Source: Microbulbifer variabilis (GTDB taxonomy: Bacteria; Pseudomonadota; Gammaproteobacteria; Pseudomonadales; Cellvibrionaceae). Taken from it: a stretch of 64,000 nucleotides of DNA. The notes beneath the pieces were generated by a model. The model made no database searches and had not been told where the DNA came from. It worked only from the letters and a program-made list of their open reading frames with translations. Position 1 is the stretch's first letter, and every line of letters starts with the position of its first letter. The DNA is taken from assembly GCF_020524905.1 (NCBI RefSeq), contig NZ_JAIVKI010000021.1, positions 1-64,000 on the forward strand. Direction: 5' to 3'. The position numbers were made by a program, and so were the translations under genes. This document shows positions 1 to 9,284 of the stretch, piece after piece.

Positions 1-112
1 CCAGGCTGCTGAATCAAGTGATTTTTTGCAGCTTTTTTCGGTGATCCGAGTGGCTCAAAGCCTTTTTCGAATCCCGGCAAGTGCGTTTCCGCCCCTGCTT
101 GAAGTGGCGCGC

Positions 113-140
113 ATTATAGCGACCTCTCCGTACTTGGCAA
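113..140 (-). promoter_or_regulatory. Downstream stable-RNA-type sigma-70 promoter
   Basis: On the minus strand, TTGCCA (135-140) and a perfect TATAAT (113-118) are 16 bases apart, followed by a discriminator GCGCGCC. An A/T-rich tract (141-170) precedes the -35 like an UP element. It is in tandem with the promoter at 223-251 and points the same way, as in rrn P1/P2 arrangements. Confidence 0.6.
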
Positions 141-222
141 GCTCTTTTTGAAGGAATTTTCTGTGAAAAATCAGTCAGTTGGAACTAGTCCCTCACCGCC
201 GTCTCAGGCAGCGAGGGCGCGA

Positions 223-251
223 ACTATACGGACTACTGTGCTTCTGTGCAA
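223..251 (-). promoter_or_regulatory. Upstream stable-RNA-type sigma-70 promoter
   Basis: Read on the minus strand, TTGCAC (246-251) and TATAGT (223-228) are separated by 17 bases and followed by a GC-rich discriminator beginning TCGCGCC. An A-tract lies just upstream of the -35 and resembles an UP element. GC-rich discriminators of this kind are typical of growth-rate-controlled (stringent) rRNA promoters. No gene inside the window is served by it, since transcription leaves across the left edge. Confidence 0.55.
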
Positions 252-402
252 GGCTTTTTTCATCTATCGCACAGCCCTCTTTTTTTGAGGGTAGTATTGA
301 GGCCGCATCCGACCTCTCGACGATCACATGTCCCTGTTAGTTCGCACTCCCGCATAACTAACATAGAGTCGAGAGACACAAATACCAAAGAGAATTTAGA
401 GA

Positions 403-1278
403 TTAGTGCAGCTCCCTGTCCTTCGCCTTTTCATCACTGGTTTTGTCGCTTCGATTGACAGGTTTAGGGCGGACCCTGACCCATAGCCACATTGCAGGAC
501 CTGAAAGCGTGTAAAGCACAGCCAGTGTGAGCAGCACTCCAGCAGGGTCTATGGTCACCAGGCTAAAAACAAGGATCACCGCCAGCATCATTACAAAAGG
601 CACTCTGCCTTTGAAATCTAAACCCTTGAAGCTCGCGTAACGGAAATTAGATACCATCAGAAGCCCGGCAGCAGCAGTTACCAGCGCTGCGATCATTGCA
701 AGGCCAGCCCCAACCTCCACATTGTGTCCAGCCCAAACCATGCTGGCGACAATAGCGGCTGCCGTAGGACTGGCAAGACCGATAAATACCCCTTTGTCGA
801 CAGTATCCACCTGGGTATTAAAACGAGCCAGACGCAGTGCGGCGCAGGCCGCATACAAAAATGCTATCGCCCAGCCAAATTTACCTAAAGTATCCAGTCC
901 CCAACTAAACGCAACCAGTGCGGGGGCAAGACCAAAGGACACCATGTCCGATAGAGAGTCATATTGCACTCCAAAGGCGCTTTGGGTATCGGTCAAGCGC
1001 GCTACCCGCCCGTCCAGACCATCTAGGACCATAGCCACGAAAATTGCGATCGCTGCGGCCTCAAAGTTGCCGCTCATACCGGCGACAATTGCATAGAAAC
1101 CGCTAAAGAGGGCCCCGGTGGTAATTAGGTTGGGCAAGAGATAGACCCCGCGTGCGCGGACCTTCTTACCATTTTCCGCAACCTCTTCCTCAATGTGCTC
1201 GTCGACAGGCAGACGAATTTCCTCATTCAACCCACTGACTGGATCTTCGGACTGCTTATCATCGCCATGAACGCTCAT
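403..1278 (-). CDS. pssA: CDP-diacylglycerol--serine O-phosphatidyltransferase
   Basis: PssA condenses CDP-diacylglycerol with L-serine to phosphatidylserine, the precursor of phosphatidylethanolamine, in the inner membrane. The CDP-alcohol phosphatidyltransferase signature is complete at residues 89-111: D-G-x2-A-R, eight residues, G-x3-D-x3-D. Several hydrophobic helices follow and the C-terminus is basic. The ATG at 1278 is chosen because GGAGAG lies just upstream and the reading further upstream (to 1338) adds an unlikely extension. The hydrophilic, acidic first 40 residues precede the first membrane helix. It follows ilvC in the same direction, but a strong terminator (1351-1372) separates them, so it may have its own promoter. 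A 14-base palindrome (1327-1340, CTGTGC-AC-GCACAG) sits between that terminator and the start. Confidence 0.95.
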   Translation of the reverse strand: MSVHGDDKQSEDPVSGLNEEIRLPVDEHIEEEVAENGKKVRARGVYLLPNLITTGALFSGFYAIVAGMSGNFEAAAIAIFVAMVLDGLDGRVARLTDTQSAFGVQYDSLSDMVSFGLAPALVAFSWGLDTLGKFGWAIAFLYAACAALRLARFNTQVDTVDKGVFIGLASPTAAAIVASMVWAGHNVEVGAGLAMIAALVTAAAGLLMVSNFRYASFKGLDFKGRVPFVMMLAVILVFSLVTIDPAGVLLTLAVLYTLSGPAMWLWVRVRPKPVNRSDKTSDEKAKDRELH

Positions 1279-1350
1279 AGACTCTCCGTAAATGCATTTT
1301 GCTGCCAGCGAGTGTACGCCATTGCCCTGTGCACGCACAGAGCAAAAAAA

Positions 1351-1372
1351 AACGGCGGGAAACCCCGCCGTT
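1351..1372 (-). terminator. Intrinsic terminator after ilvC
   Basis: Nine-base-pair perfect hairpin (arms 1351-1359 and 1364-1372, four-base loop), flanked by A-runs on one side and T-runs on the other, so it can work in both directions. It lies 18 bases past the ilvC stop and ends the ilvBNC transcript. Confidence 0.9.
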
Positions 1373-1389
1373 TTTTTGCTGGGAAAGGA

Positions 1390-2439
<1,050 letters not shown>

Positions 2440-2931
2440 CTAAACACTTAATACTTTTTCACCACGGGCGATTCCCGAAACACCGGAACGTACGACTTCC
2501 ATAATGGTGTGCTCACCTAGTGCCTGCAAAAATGCGTCGAGCTTTTGACCGGTGCCGGCAACCTGTACCGTGTACATGCTGCTGGTGACATCTACAATCT
2601 GCCCGCGAAAAATATCTACACTGCGCTTTACCTCATCGCGCTGAGCTCCATTTGCACGCACTTTTACCAGCAGTAATTCCCGCTCAATATGGGAGCCTTC
2701 GGTGAGATCGACCAACTTCACCACATCGATTAATTTATTCAGATTTTTTGTGATCTGCTCAATCTTGTGGTCATCACCGATAGTCACCAGGGTGAGGCGC
2801 GACAAGGTGGCATCTTCGGTAGGTGCCACGGTCAAACTCTCAATGTTATAGCCGCGTTGGGAAAACAGTCCCACAACCCGAGACAGCGCTCCCGGTTCGT
2901 TCTCCATCAAAACCGAAATAATTCTACGCAT
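2440..2931 (-). CDS. ilvN: Acetolactate synthase small (regulatory) subunit
   Basis: Regulatory subunit that binds and activates the IlvB catalytic subunit and confers valine feedback inhibition. The N-terminal ACT domain begins M-R-R-I-I-S-V-L-M-E-N-E-P-G-A, the usual start of this family. A second C-terminal ACT-like half follows. The ATG at 2931 gives 163 residues, the family length, and leaves 11 bases after the ilvB stop. A longer reading to 2970 would overlap ilvB and add an atypical extension. Upstream of the chosen start is a moderate ribosome site (AGGGG/AAGG). It is also named ilvH in some genomes. Confidence 0.95.
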   Translation of the reverse strand: MRRIISVLMENEPGALSRVVGLFSQRGYNIESLTVAPTEDATLSRLTLVTIGDDHKIEQITKNLNKLIDVVKLVDLTEGSHIERELLLVKVRANGAQRDEVKRSVDIFRGQIVDVTSSMYTVQVAGTGQKLDAFLQALGEHTIMEVVRSGVSGIARGEKVLSV

Positions 2932-2942
2932 CGCCTTAACCC

Positions 2943-4679
2943 CTATGTCCGTTCGGTTTTGCTCAGCCACATATCGCGCATGGAGCCGCTCGGCATGACC
3001 TGCATCGGGTAAACATGCTCAGAGGGGTCAACATAAACATCGATAAATACCGTGCGATCTTTATGAGCAAAGGCTTCCTGCAGTTTTGTGTGCAGTTCCT
3101 CGCGCCGCTCAATCTTCACGCCCAAATGGCCATAGGCCTCGGCGAGCTTAACGAAATCCGGCAGAGATTCTTCGTAGACACTATTGGAAAGGCGTCCCTC
3201 ATACTGCATTTCCTGCCATTGTTTCACCATGCCGAGAGCCTGGTTATTAAGACACAGAATCTTGACCGGCAAATGGTATTGAGTGGCGGTGGACAATTCC
3301 TGAATGCACATCTGAATACTGCCCTCGCCGGTCACGCAAACGACCTCCTTATCGGGGTGGGCAATTTTCACCCCAAGGGCAGAGGGCAGTCCAAAACCCA
3401 TGGTGCCGAGACCACCGGAGTTAATCCAACGGCGTGGCTTGTCAAAGTGATAGTACTGAGCTGCAAACATCTGGTGCTGTCCGACATCAGAGGTAACGAA
3501 AGCATCTCCCTCGGTTATATCGTAAACCGCGCGAATCACCTCCTGCGGCATGATCATGGCGCCGTCTGTCTTGTAGCGCGGGGCAGTGTAGAGACCGTGG
3601 CGCTCACGCCAGTCGTCTATCTGACGCCACCAGTCAACAATGGCCGACTGGTCTGGCTGCTCATCGCTGGATTTGAACGCCTCCAACATATCCGCCAGTA
3701 CCGACTGCACAGTACCCACGATAGGAATATCGGCGACGATCGTTTTGGAAATAGAGGCCGGATCCACATCAATATGGATAATCTTTGCTCCGGGGCAGAA
3801 TTTACTGGGTGTATTGGTGACTCGGTCATCAAAACGCGCCCCTACCGCCAGAATGACATCGGCATGGTGCATCGCGGTATTGGCCTCAAAAGTGCCGTGC
3901 ATACCGAGCATACCGAGGAAACGTTTATCGCTACCGGGGAAGGCGCCGAGTCCCATCAGCGTATTGGTCACAGGGTAATTCAGATGGCGAGCCAACTCGG
4001 TGAGCAGTTCGGAACCCTCCCCCTGCACCACACCACCGCCGGCGTAAATTACCGGCCGCCGGGCCGACAGCAACAGCGCCACCGCTTTACGTATTTGTCC
4101 GCTATGGCCCTTGCCCGCCGGAGTGTAAGAGCGCATACGCAGCTTCTCTGGGTAGCGGTACGGAAAGCGTTCGGCAGGATTGGTTACATCCTTGGGCACA
4201 TCGATAACCACCGGGCCGGGGCGGCCAGTAGTGGCTATATAGAAGGCTTTTTTGACAATCTCGGGAATATCCTCGGCATTCTTTACCAGGAAACTGTGCT
4301 TAACGATCGGGCGTGAACAGCCAACCATATCGGTTTCCTGAAAGGCATCCTCACCGATCTTGTCGCTGGGTACCTGACCCGAAATCACCACCATGGGGAT
4401 TGAGTCCATATAGGCAGTCGCAATCCCGGTAATCGCATTAGTGGCTCCTGGGCCAGAGGTCACCAGTACCACGCCCGCCTTGCCCGTAGAACGTGCATAG
4501 CCGTCTGCAGCATGGGTAGCACCCTGCTCGTGACGCACCAAAATATGCTTGATGGACTTCTGTCTAAAGATGGCGTCATAGATATGCAGTGCCGAACCGC
4601 CCGGGTAGCCGAAAATCAGATCTACCCCTTCATCCTGCAGCGCGCGAACCAACATATCGCCGCCGGAAAGTAATTCCAC
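2943..4679 (-). CDS. ilvB: Acetolactate synthase large (catalytic) subunit
   Basis: Thiamine-diphosphate enzyme that makes acetolactate from two pyruvates, or acetohydroxybutyrate with 2-oxobutyrate: the first common step of branched-chain amino acid synthesis. Three domains are visible: N-terminal TPP-binding (G-Y-P-G-G near residue 25), central FAD/DHAP-like, and C-terminal TPP/Mg (motif starting G-E-G-S and ending L-N-N; Glu in place of the commoner Asp, which I recall in Pseudomonas homologues too). It starts with GTG at 4679, six bases after a clean GAGGAG. It is the first gene of ilvBNC. I see no Ile/Val/Leu-rich leader peptide upstream. It may equally be called ilvI. Confidence 0.96.
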   Translation of the reverse strand: MELLSGGDMLVRALQDEGVDLIFGYPGGSALHIYDAIFRQKSIKHILVRHEQGATHAADGYARSTGKAGVVLVTSGPGATNAITGIATAYMDSIPMVVISGQVPSDKIGEDAFQETDMVGCSRPIVKHSFLVKNAEDIPEIVKKAFYIATTGRPGPVVIDVPKDVTNPAERFPYRYPEKLRMRSYTPAGKGHSGQIRKAVALLLSARRPVIYAGGGVVQGEGSELLTELARHLNYPVTNTLMGLGAFPGSDKRFLGMLGMHGTFEANTAMHHADVILAVGARFDDRVTNTPSKFCPGAKIIHIDVDPASISKTIVADIPIVGTVQSVLADMLEAFKSSDEQPDQSAIVDWWRQIDDWRERHGLYTAPRYKTDGAMIMPQEVIRAVYDITEGDAFVTSDVGQHQMFAAQYYHFDKPRRWINSGGLGTMGFGLPSALGVKIAHPDKEVVCVTGEGSIQMCIQELSTATQYHLPVKILCLNNQALGMVKQWQEMQYEGRLSNSVYEESLPDFVKLAEAYGHLGVKIERREELHTKLQEAFAHKDRTVFIDVYVDPSEHVYPMQVMPSGSMRDMWLSKTERT

Positions 4680-5138
4680 TTGAGTCTCCTCAATTTACCT
4701 AGTTGGTAGGATAGCCATCACCAAAGAACCGCTAACCGAACGAACAACAAGAATGTTGAACGGCAATTGTAAAGGAAAATGGTGACAGATATCAGCCTGT
4801 TGCGTGTTTACATGCCGATTTTTAGGATGAAATCATCGCGCGCAGTAAAACACCCAGCCTGAAACCGACACGTCAGTATCAAAATTGCAGGCTAGCAGGC
4901 CTCCAGGGGTAGGGAGAGCCTCTCGACGGAATTGCGGCGGAAGGGTGTTCCACCTGAGTTAGTGTCCTGGCCGCGGGTGTGCGGGGACGACTACTCGCCG
5001 AAGAAACAGTCGATTTTGCCAATCCAACCTTGACTGTCAATAGACATGAATGAAAGTGTTAAGAGAGTTACAGGAAAGTCCACCGATACCGGTACAATAT
5101 GCTAGGTAAGGAAAGATAAAACGATGAGGGGTAATCCA
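4680..5138. other. Divergent intergenic region of ilvB and the DUF4124 gene
   Basis: 459 bases without a supportable gene. It must carry the ilvBNC promoter (minus strand) and that of the DUF4124 gene. On the plus strand, TTGACT (5030-5035) and TACAAT (5093-5098) are promoter-like hexamers, but they are too far apart to pair with each other. A weak minus-strand TACAAT occurs at 4766-4771. I found no convincing attenuator or riboswitch. Confidence 0.4.
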
Positions 5139-5618
5139 ATGCGCATCGCACTCGCAATGCTATTCTCCGGCCTGGCACTGGCCGCTCAAGCCAACGGCAT
5201 CTACAAATGGGTAGATGAAGACGGTGTGGTGCATTTTGGTGAGCAGCCACCTAACAGTTCCGAAGTCGAGGTAATAAAAAAGCCCAAGTCGGAACGCTAT
5301 AAACAATGGGAAGCGGAACAACAGGCCGCACTGGCTGCGGAGAAAGCCAAACAAGAGGCTGCAAAGCCCACTCCCGAGAAAAAAAGTACTGCAAAGCAAG
5401 AGTCCCAGGGCCCTTCAAAGGCAGATGAGCAAGTTGCCCGCGCCCAGGCTGAGGCGCGTGCGCAACGCTGTGAATCCTCACAGAAGAATCTGAAAGCCCT
5501 GACGAGCCATGCTCGGGTACGCGAAATCGACGAGCAGGGCAATCAACGCATGCTGGGAGAGGACGAGCGCCAGGAGCGTATCACAAAAGAAAAACAGAGC
5601 ATCCGCGACAACTGCTAA
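5139..5618 (+). CDS. Exported DUF4124 domain protein
   Basis: Small exported protein of unknown function. A signal peptide (Met-Arg, hydrophobic core, Ala-Gln-Ala before the cut at about residue 18) is followed by the DUF4124 signature Y-K-W-V-D-E-D-G-V-V-H-F, typical of short periplasmic proteins with one beta-rich domain. The rest is a charged, Ala/Lys/Glu-rich helical region, probably coiled coil, with two cysteines including the next-to-last residues. The ATG at 5139 is preferred: AGGGG lies seven bases upstream and the signal peptide starts cleanly. The in-frame ATG at 5124 is the alternative. It converges with the next gene, 12 bases apart. Confidence 0.8.
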   Translation: MRIALAMLFSGLALAAQANGIYKWVDEDGVVHFGEQPPNSSEVEVIKKPKSERYKQWEAEQQAALAAEKAKQEAAKPTPEKKSTAKQESQGPSKADEQVARAQAEARAQRCESSQKNLKALTSHARVREIDEQGNQRMLGEDERQERITKEKQSIRDNC

Positions 5619-5630
5619 CGATCTCGGCGG

Positions 5631-6710
5631 CTACAACTCTTTGTAGGGCGTATCGTTAAATTGCTCCAGGCTGTAGCGCTCGGTGTAATAACCCGGTTCA
5701 AACAGCCTGTCTGCCCTCGGCACGGTCACTCGGGCAATACTCAACTGCTTGACCAGATAGGGGCCGTCCTGATCGGCATCGCGGATCATCAGTCCATAGA
5801 ATTCGAAGGGTATCCAGTGTCTCCCAGGTGGAAGCTCAACCGCATACTGGGTACTGCCAATAGGTGTCTGCTCATCGTTGTAGAGGGAGCCACGGAAGTA
5901 AAAACGTCCCTGCTGCAGCACTTCCACTTCGGCTTCCACCAATAGATTACCCTCACTGGTGAGCGAATCTCGCAAATTACCGGTATAGCTGCCGGTATCT
6001 TCAGATAGCGTAAAAGCGGCGGCATCGCGAAGACCGTCGATATCCGTATCCACGATGATTTTATAGATACCCGTTGGCAGCGACTGGCCCTGGTAAACAC
6101 CCGCCTCCATTTCCGCTTCGTAGATCAGATCTCCATTACTGTCCTTGAAGGTCAGGGAACCCAGTACATGCTGGTCGTCCAGGACCATCAGGGCAGTCAG
6201 GTCCGCTGGCACCTTGACCCCATCGCTGTCTGTCTGATAGGCATAGACCCGTACAGTATCCCCATACAGATAAAATTTCTGGTCGGTCCAAAGGGTCAGG
6301 GTATCTCCATTATCACTGTAGGTTGTGCGCTGGTCGGGGGCGTGGGTCTGGGAGATTGGATCCTGCGAGGCGCTCTTGATCGCGCGGTTTTCCGGTGGAT
6401 AGCGGTGGAACTTGGCCAGATCGGAAAGCAGGGATTGGTGCAGCTCGGTCTTTACCGGACGCGCCTGGATCTCCTGCCATACTTGCACAGATTTATCTTC
6501 AACTGGATCCTCCTCAACGGACTCGGCCCGCCGTAACTGCACCAGCTGTGGCCGGGGGGTATCCACCCCACCCGCCTCGGCCTTGGCAACAACCGCTGTG
6601 GATACTTCCCCAGCTTCTCCAGTGAACCAATAAGCCACTGCTGCTGCGATCAAGACAATAGATCCCAGGATGGCTAGGCGCCTCTTGAGGCGGTTGTTGC
6701 TGGCGGACAT
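5631..6710 (-). CDS. Membrane-anchored periplasmic protein downstream of a lipase-like gene
   Basis: Function not recognised. The 359 residues begin with a short basic stretch and one membrane helix (about 12-29), then a flexible, acidic linker to about residue 90. The rest is largely beta-rich, with strand patterns like immunoglobulin-type sandwiches and acidic D-x-D-x-D-G turns (near 214-218, 250-255 and 320-325) that could bind calcium. It resembles proteins annotated as DUF4785 or choice-of-anchor domain proteins, but I cannot confirm the family. GGGAG precedes the ATG at 6710. It starts 19 bases after the lipase-like gene ends, so the two are almost certainly cotranscribed. That layout recalls lipase and lipase-foldase pairs, but the foldase motif R-x-x-F-D-Y is absent. 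Confidence 0.7.
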   Translation of the reverse strand: MSASNNRLKRRLAILGSIVLIAAAVAYWFTGEAGEVSTAVVAKAEAGGVDTPRPQLVQLRRAESVEEDPVEDKSVQVWQEIQARPVKTELHQSLLSDLAKFHRYPPENRAIKSASQDPISQTHAPDQRTTYSDNGDTLTLWTDQKFYLYGDTVRVYAYQTDSDGVKVPADLTALMVLDDQHVLGSLTFKDSNGDLIYEAEMEAGVYQGQSLPTGIYKIIVDTDIDGLRDAAAFTLSEDTGSYTGNLRDSLTSEGNLLVEAEVEVLQQGRFYFRGSLYNDEQTPIGSTQYAVELPPGRHWIPFEFYGLMIRDADQDGPYLVKQLSIARVTVPRADRLFEPGYYTERYSLEQFNDTPYKEL

Positions 6711-6729
6711 CGACTATCTCCCGCAAAAA

Positions 6730-7947
6730 TTACTGAGTACAAGCGGCGATACGGCCTGCGCTGTTTTTCCCAACTCCGCAGTCCAGACCATCGGGAATGC
6801 TATCGTAATCCGGAGACATAATACCGCCATTACGCTCAGCATCGTGATCGGTGTAGATACTGGCCAGGTTATAGGATCGGGCTGTACCCTTGTTGTCGTT
6901 ATTACAGGAGAAGGTGGCACTACCGTAGGCAATACCCATAAAAGTGTCGTACTGTTTCAGGTTGGACCAGAGGTTGCGCTTGCCGGAACCGGAACAGTTC
7001 ATTTGAGAAGCAAGATTGATATAGCCATCATCTTCGCCATTTAGCAGTGCAGAGGAAACACTTTCCGCACCGGGAAAGCCCGCGTAGCCGCCGATGGTAT
7101 AGACAGGGGCGCCCAAATTGGTACCTACATAATTGCGCACGGTATAGATATCGTTGGTCTGCATGTAGCGCACTGCGGAGCACTCTCTGCCGAAGAAAAG
7201 ATCGTTAATTACTTCATCATACCAGGTGCCATTGCAGATACGGTCCACCCCCTCGGTGCCCGCGATTGCGCCACCGGTAGTGAAAATCGCAGCCACTCCA
7301 CTAATCGCACTATCAAAATCCACGGTTACTGCGTTGGCGTCACTCAAACTGGCTACCTGTACTTCCTTGGTGACGGTTTTACAACTTTTACTGCCATACC
7401 AGGTTGTCGAGCACTTCTCGACTTCCTGCATTTCAGTATCGGTATCGTACTGCTCGTAAGCACGATTGTAGTAAGGCGACCCCTCAACTGAATTACCAGC
7501 GATATACATCATTTGGGCAGCGCCTTGGCTGTGGGAAATTATCCAAAAAGTATCATCGGCGGAACACTGGTTTTCATGCTCGAATTTATCCCCGGCTCCG
7601 CTGCGAATCTGGATTATTTGCCGGGCAATTTCACCGGATGTTTGATCGTGCCAATAGGGAAGTTCACCTTCGTCGGTAGAGTTATACCCCACCACGCCGT
7701 AATTTCCCCCATTGACTAGCAGCTGATCGATGAAACTACTGTTTTGATATTCATCGAAATAAGTTTCGCTCCAATAGTCCAGTGCCGGCTGCACTAAACT
7801 CCCATTATTATCAGTGCTGGTTGTGTGCCCCTCGACTCCATGTCCATGGACCAGGATATAGCAGTTCTCCGCTATGGCTGAAGAAGTACCTACCATCGCA
7901 GCAAAAAAAACAGACAGGCCTGCGCCTAGTCGTTTAGAAAGTGTCAT
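6730..7947 (-). CDS. Secreted alpha/beta-hydrolase, lipase-like
   Basis: Probable secreted lipase or esterase. A signal peptide (about residues 1-26, ending Ala-Ile-Ala) is followed at once by I-L-V-H-G-H-G (31-37), an oxyanion-hole motif. The nucleophile elbow is S-H-S-Q-G (138-142), with Ser140 as the likely nucleophile. The first glycine of the usual G-x-S-x-G is serine, a change found in some active families. A late Y-T-D-H-D (His368) could supply the catalytic histidine. About ten cysteines suggest disulphide bonds, as in exported enzymes. It is the first gene of a two-gene unit and is divergent from the AraC-type regulator, a plausible controller. The substrate is unknown. Confidence 0.7.
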   Translation of the reverse strand: MTLSKRLGAGLSVFFAAMVGTSSAIAENCYILVHGHGVEGHTTSTDNNGSLVQPALDYWSETYFDEYQNSSFIDQLLVNGGNYGVVGYNSTDEGELPYWHDQTSGEIARQIIQIRSGAGDKFEHENQCSADDTFWIISHSQGAAQMMYIAGNSVEGSPYYNRAYEQYDTDTEMQEVEKCSTTWYGSKSCKTVTKEVQVASLSDANAVTVDFDSAISGVAAIFTTGGAIAGTEGVDRICNGTWYDEVINDLFFGRECSAVRYMQTNDIYTVRNYVGTNLGAPVYTIGGYAGFPGAESVSSALLNGEDDGYINLASQMNCSGSGKRNLWSNLKQYDTFMGIAYGSATFSCNNDNKGTARSYNLASIYTDHDAERNGGIMSPDYDSIPDGLDCGVGKNSAGRIAACTQ

Positions 7948-8199
7948 GGTTATCGCCCTTTATAGTTTTATAAGTGGATTTTTATTGACCGCAGAGTCTC
8001 GAGGTATCCGTTTCGCAACACTTTGCAGGCAACTGCAAGTTATCCGGTGAAGCTGGTATTACAATAGGATTTTTGGCGCCAGAGGATGATCGAGTACGCC
8101 ACGTGAGGCGACCAGTTCGTCATAATTCACATTTTTGTTTTCGTTGTTTGATGTGCCTTTGCTATGATCCTGTCAACGCCACCCGGACGGCAAAGAGTC

Positions 8200-9264
8200 A
8201 TGAGAGACCAGAATAAAAATATGTCCGGCCATGCCGGCGTGCCTAAAATTTTCGCACCTTATTTTGTTACTGCCGCTGCGCGGTTAGGTATTCCTATTGG
8301 CACATTGATCGAGCGCTTGCCATTCACATTTAGCTGGAATCCCCGCGAGAGTGAGCGACTCAGCTATAGCGAGTTCAATGCGCTGATCGAAAACCTGGTG
8401 GCACTTTCCCCGGTTTCTTCGCCAGGGCTAAGCTTCAGTCGCTTTCCCATTATTTTGTGGCTGGAGGAAACGATTATCGAAGCGCAGCCTTCACTGCGAC
8501 GTCCCCGGGAAATCTTGCGCCCCGCAGAGATTGTTTTATCGCAAACCCTTGCTCCGCTACTGCGTTTCGAAACCAAGAAGGAAAAAGAATTTGAAATCCT
8601 CACTTTGCACTGGCGTCTGGAATTATTTAGCGAATCCGTAAATCATTTCTTCGCTGAGATGTTGATGGCGCGTATCGCAGAATTGTTGCGTACCCTTAAC
8701 CCTCAGTTTACCGAGGTATGCGGTGTTAAGTTACGCAGTGTAAAACCCGAGGACGACTCGATTTATACGCGGATTTTCCAGAGCCCGGTAGAGTTCGAAT
8801 GTGATACCAACGCCATTATTCTCAGCGCGGAAACGCTGGATTTTCCTATCCCCAGTTATCACAAGTTGCTGCGCAGTCAGAGCCGTAATGTTTTGAAAAC
8901 CGTTTTGCACAATACCTTGTCGAGCTACAACCTGGCCGCAAGCCTTCGCTCCTGGCTTGAAAAGCATATACTCCAGGAGGAAGTCTCCATCAAGCAGGCC
9001 GCCGCTCACTTCCGTACCAGTGGACGCACCCTGCAAAGGAGGCTGAAAGAACAGGGGGTTACTTTTCAAGAGTTGAAAGACAGTGTCACCCTGGCCCTGA
9101 CTAAGCGGTTACTGCTGTCCTCCAGCGAATCCGTCGAGAGTATCGCCATAAAACTGCATTTTGCTGAGCGTGCGGTATTCACCCGTTTCTTTAAAAAGCA
9201 CGAGGGGGTAACCCCCAGTGAATTCCGCCGCAGCAATGCCTCAAGAGATATTCTCGACGCTTAA
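8200..9264 (+). CDS. AraC-family transcriptional regulator
   Basis: The last ~95 residues form the double helix-turn-helix of AraC/XylS regulators (second helix region with A-V-F-T-R-F-F-K-K and P-S-E-F-R). The N-terminal ~230 residues look like the arabinose-binding-like domain of the OruR/ArgR-type subgroup, which senses small molecules. Start uncertain: the frame opens at ATG 8164, but a TATGAT -10-like box at 8163-8168 overlaps that codon. The ATG at 8200 (AAAGAG just upstream) or 8221 is more likely. It is divergent from the lipase-like gene across about 250 bases, the usual position of a dedicated regulator. Convergent with the RND permease: both stop codons sit in the arms of one A/T-rich inverted repeat (9261-9268 / 9281-9288). 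Confidence 0.85.
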   Translation: MRDQNKNMSGHAGVPKIFAPYFVTAAARLGIPIGTLIERLPFTFSWNPRESERLSYSEFNALIENLVALSPVSSPGLSFSRFPIILWLEETIIEAQPSLRRPREILRPAEIVLSQTLAPLLRFETKKEKEFEILTLHWRLELFSESVNHFFAEMLMARIAELLRTLNPQFTEVCGVKLRSVKPEDDSIYTRIFQSPVEFECDTNAIILSAETLDFPIPSYHKLLRSQSRNVLKTVLHNTLSSYNLAASLRSWLEKHILQEEVSIKQAAAHFRTSGRTLQRRLKEQGVTFQELKDSVTLALTKRLLLSSSESVESIAIKLHFAERAVFTRFFKKHEGVTPSEFRRSNASRDILDA

Positions 9265-9284
9265 AAACATCGCTCGCAGAGTTT

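Larger units (their letters stand above)
1..402. other. Gene-free left edge with leftward promoters
   Basis: No supportable coding region is present. The stretch holds a small hairpin just past pssA (275-291: five-base arms with a seven-T loop) and two good minus-strand sigma-70 promoters annotated separately. A third -35-like element (minus-strand TTGATT, 12-17) lies at the edge, with its -10 outside the window. The layout looks like the multi-promoter leader of an rRNA operon whose genes lie to the left. In P. aeruginosa PAO1, from memory, an rRNA operon also lies close to pssA. Confidence 0.6.

Noticed and set aside
275-291. Hairpin with a T7 loop after pssA as an intrinsic terminator
   Set aside because: The T-run is inside the loop and does not follow the stem on the pssA strand; kept only as a note.
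3015-4316. 433-codon plus-strand open frame opposite ilvB
   Set aside because: It lies wholly antisense to ilvB, has no domain or ribosome site, and its His/Arg-rich composition is typical of a mirror frame of a GC-rich gene.
4695-4718. Possible leader mini-frame M-A-I-L-P-T-R before ilvB
   Set aside because: Only one Ile and one Leu codon, with no attenuator hairpin or T-run, so it does not support attenuation control.
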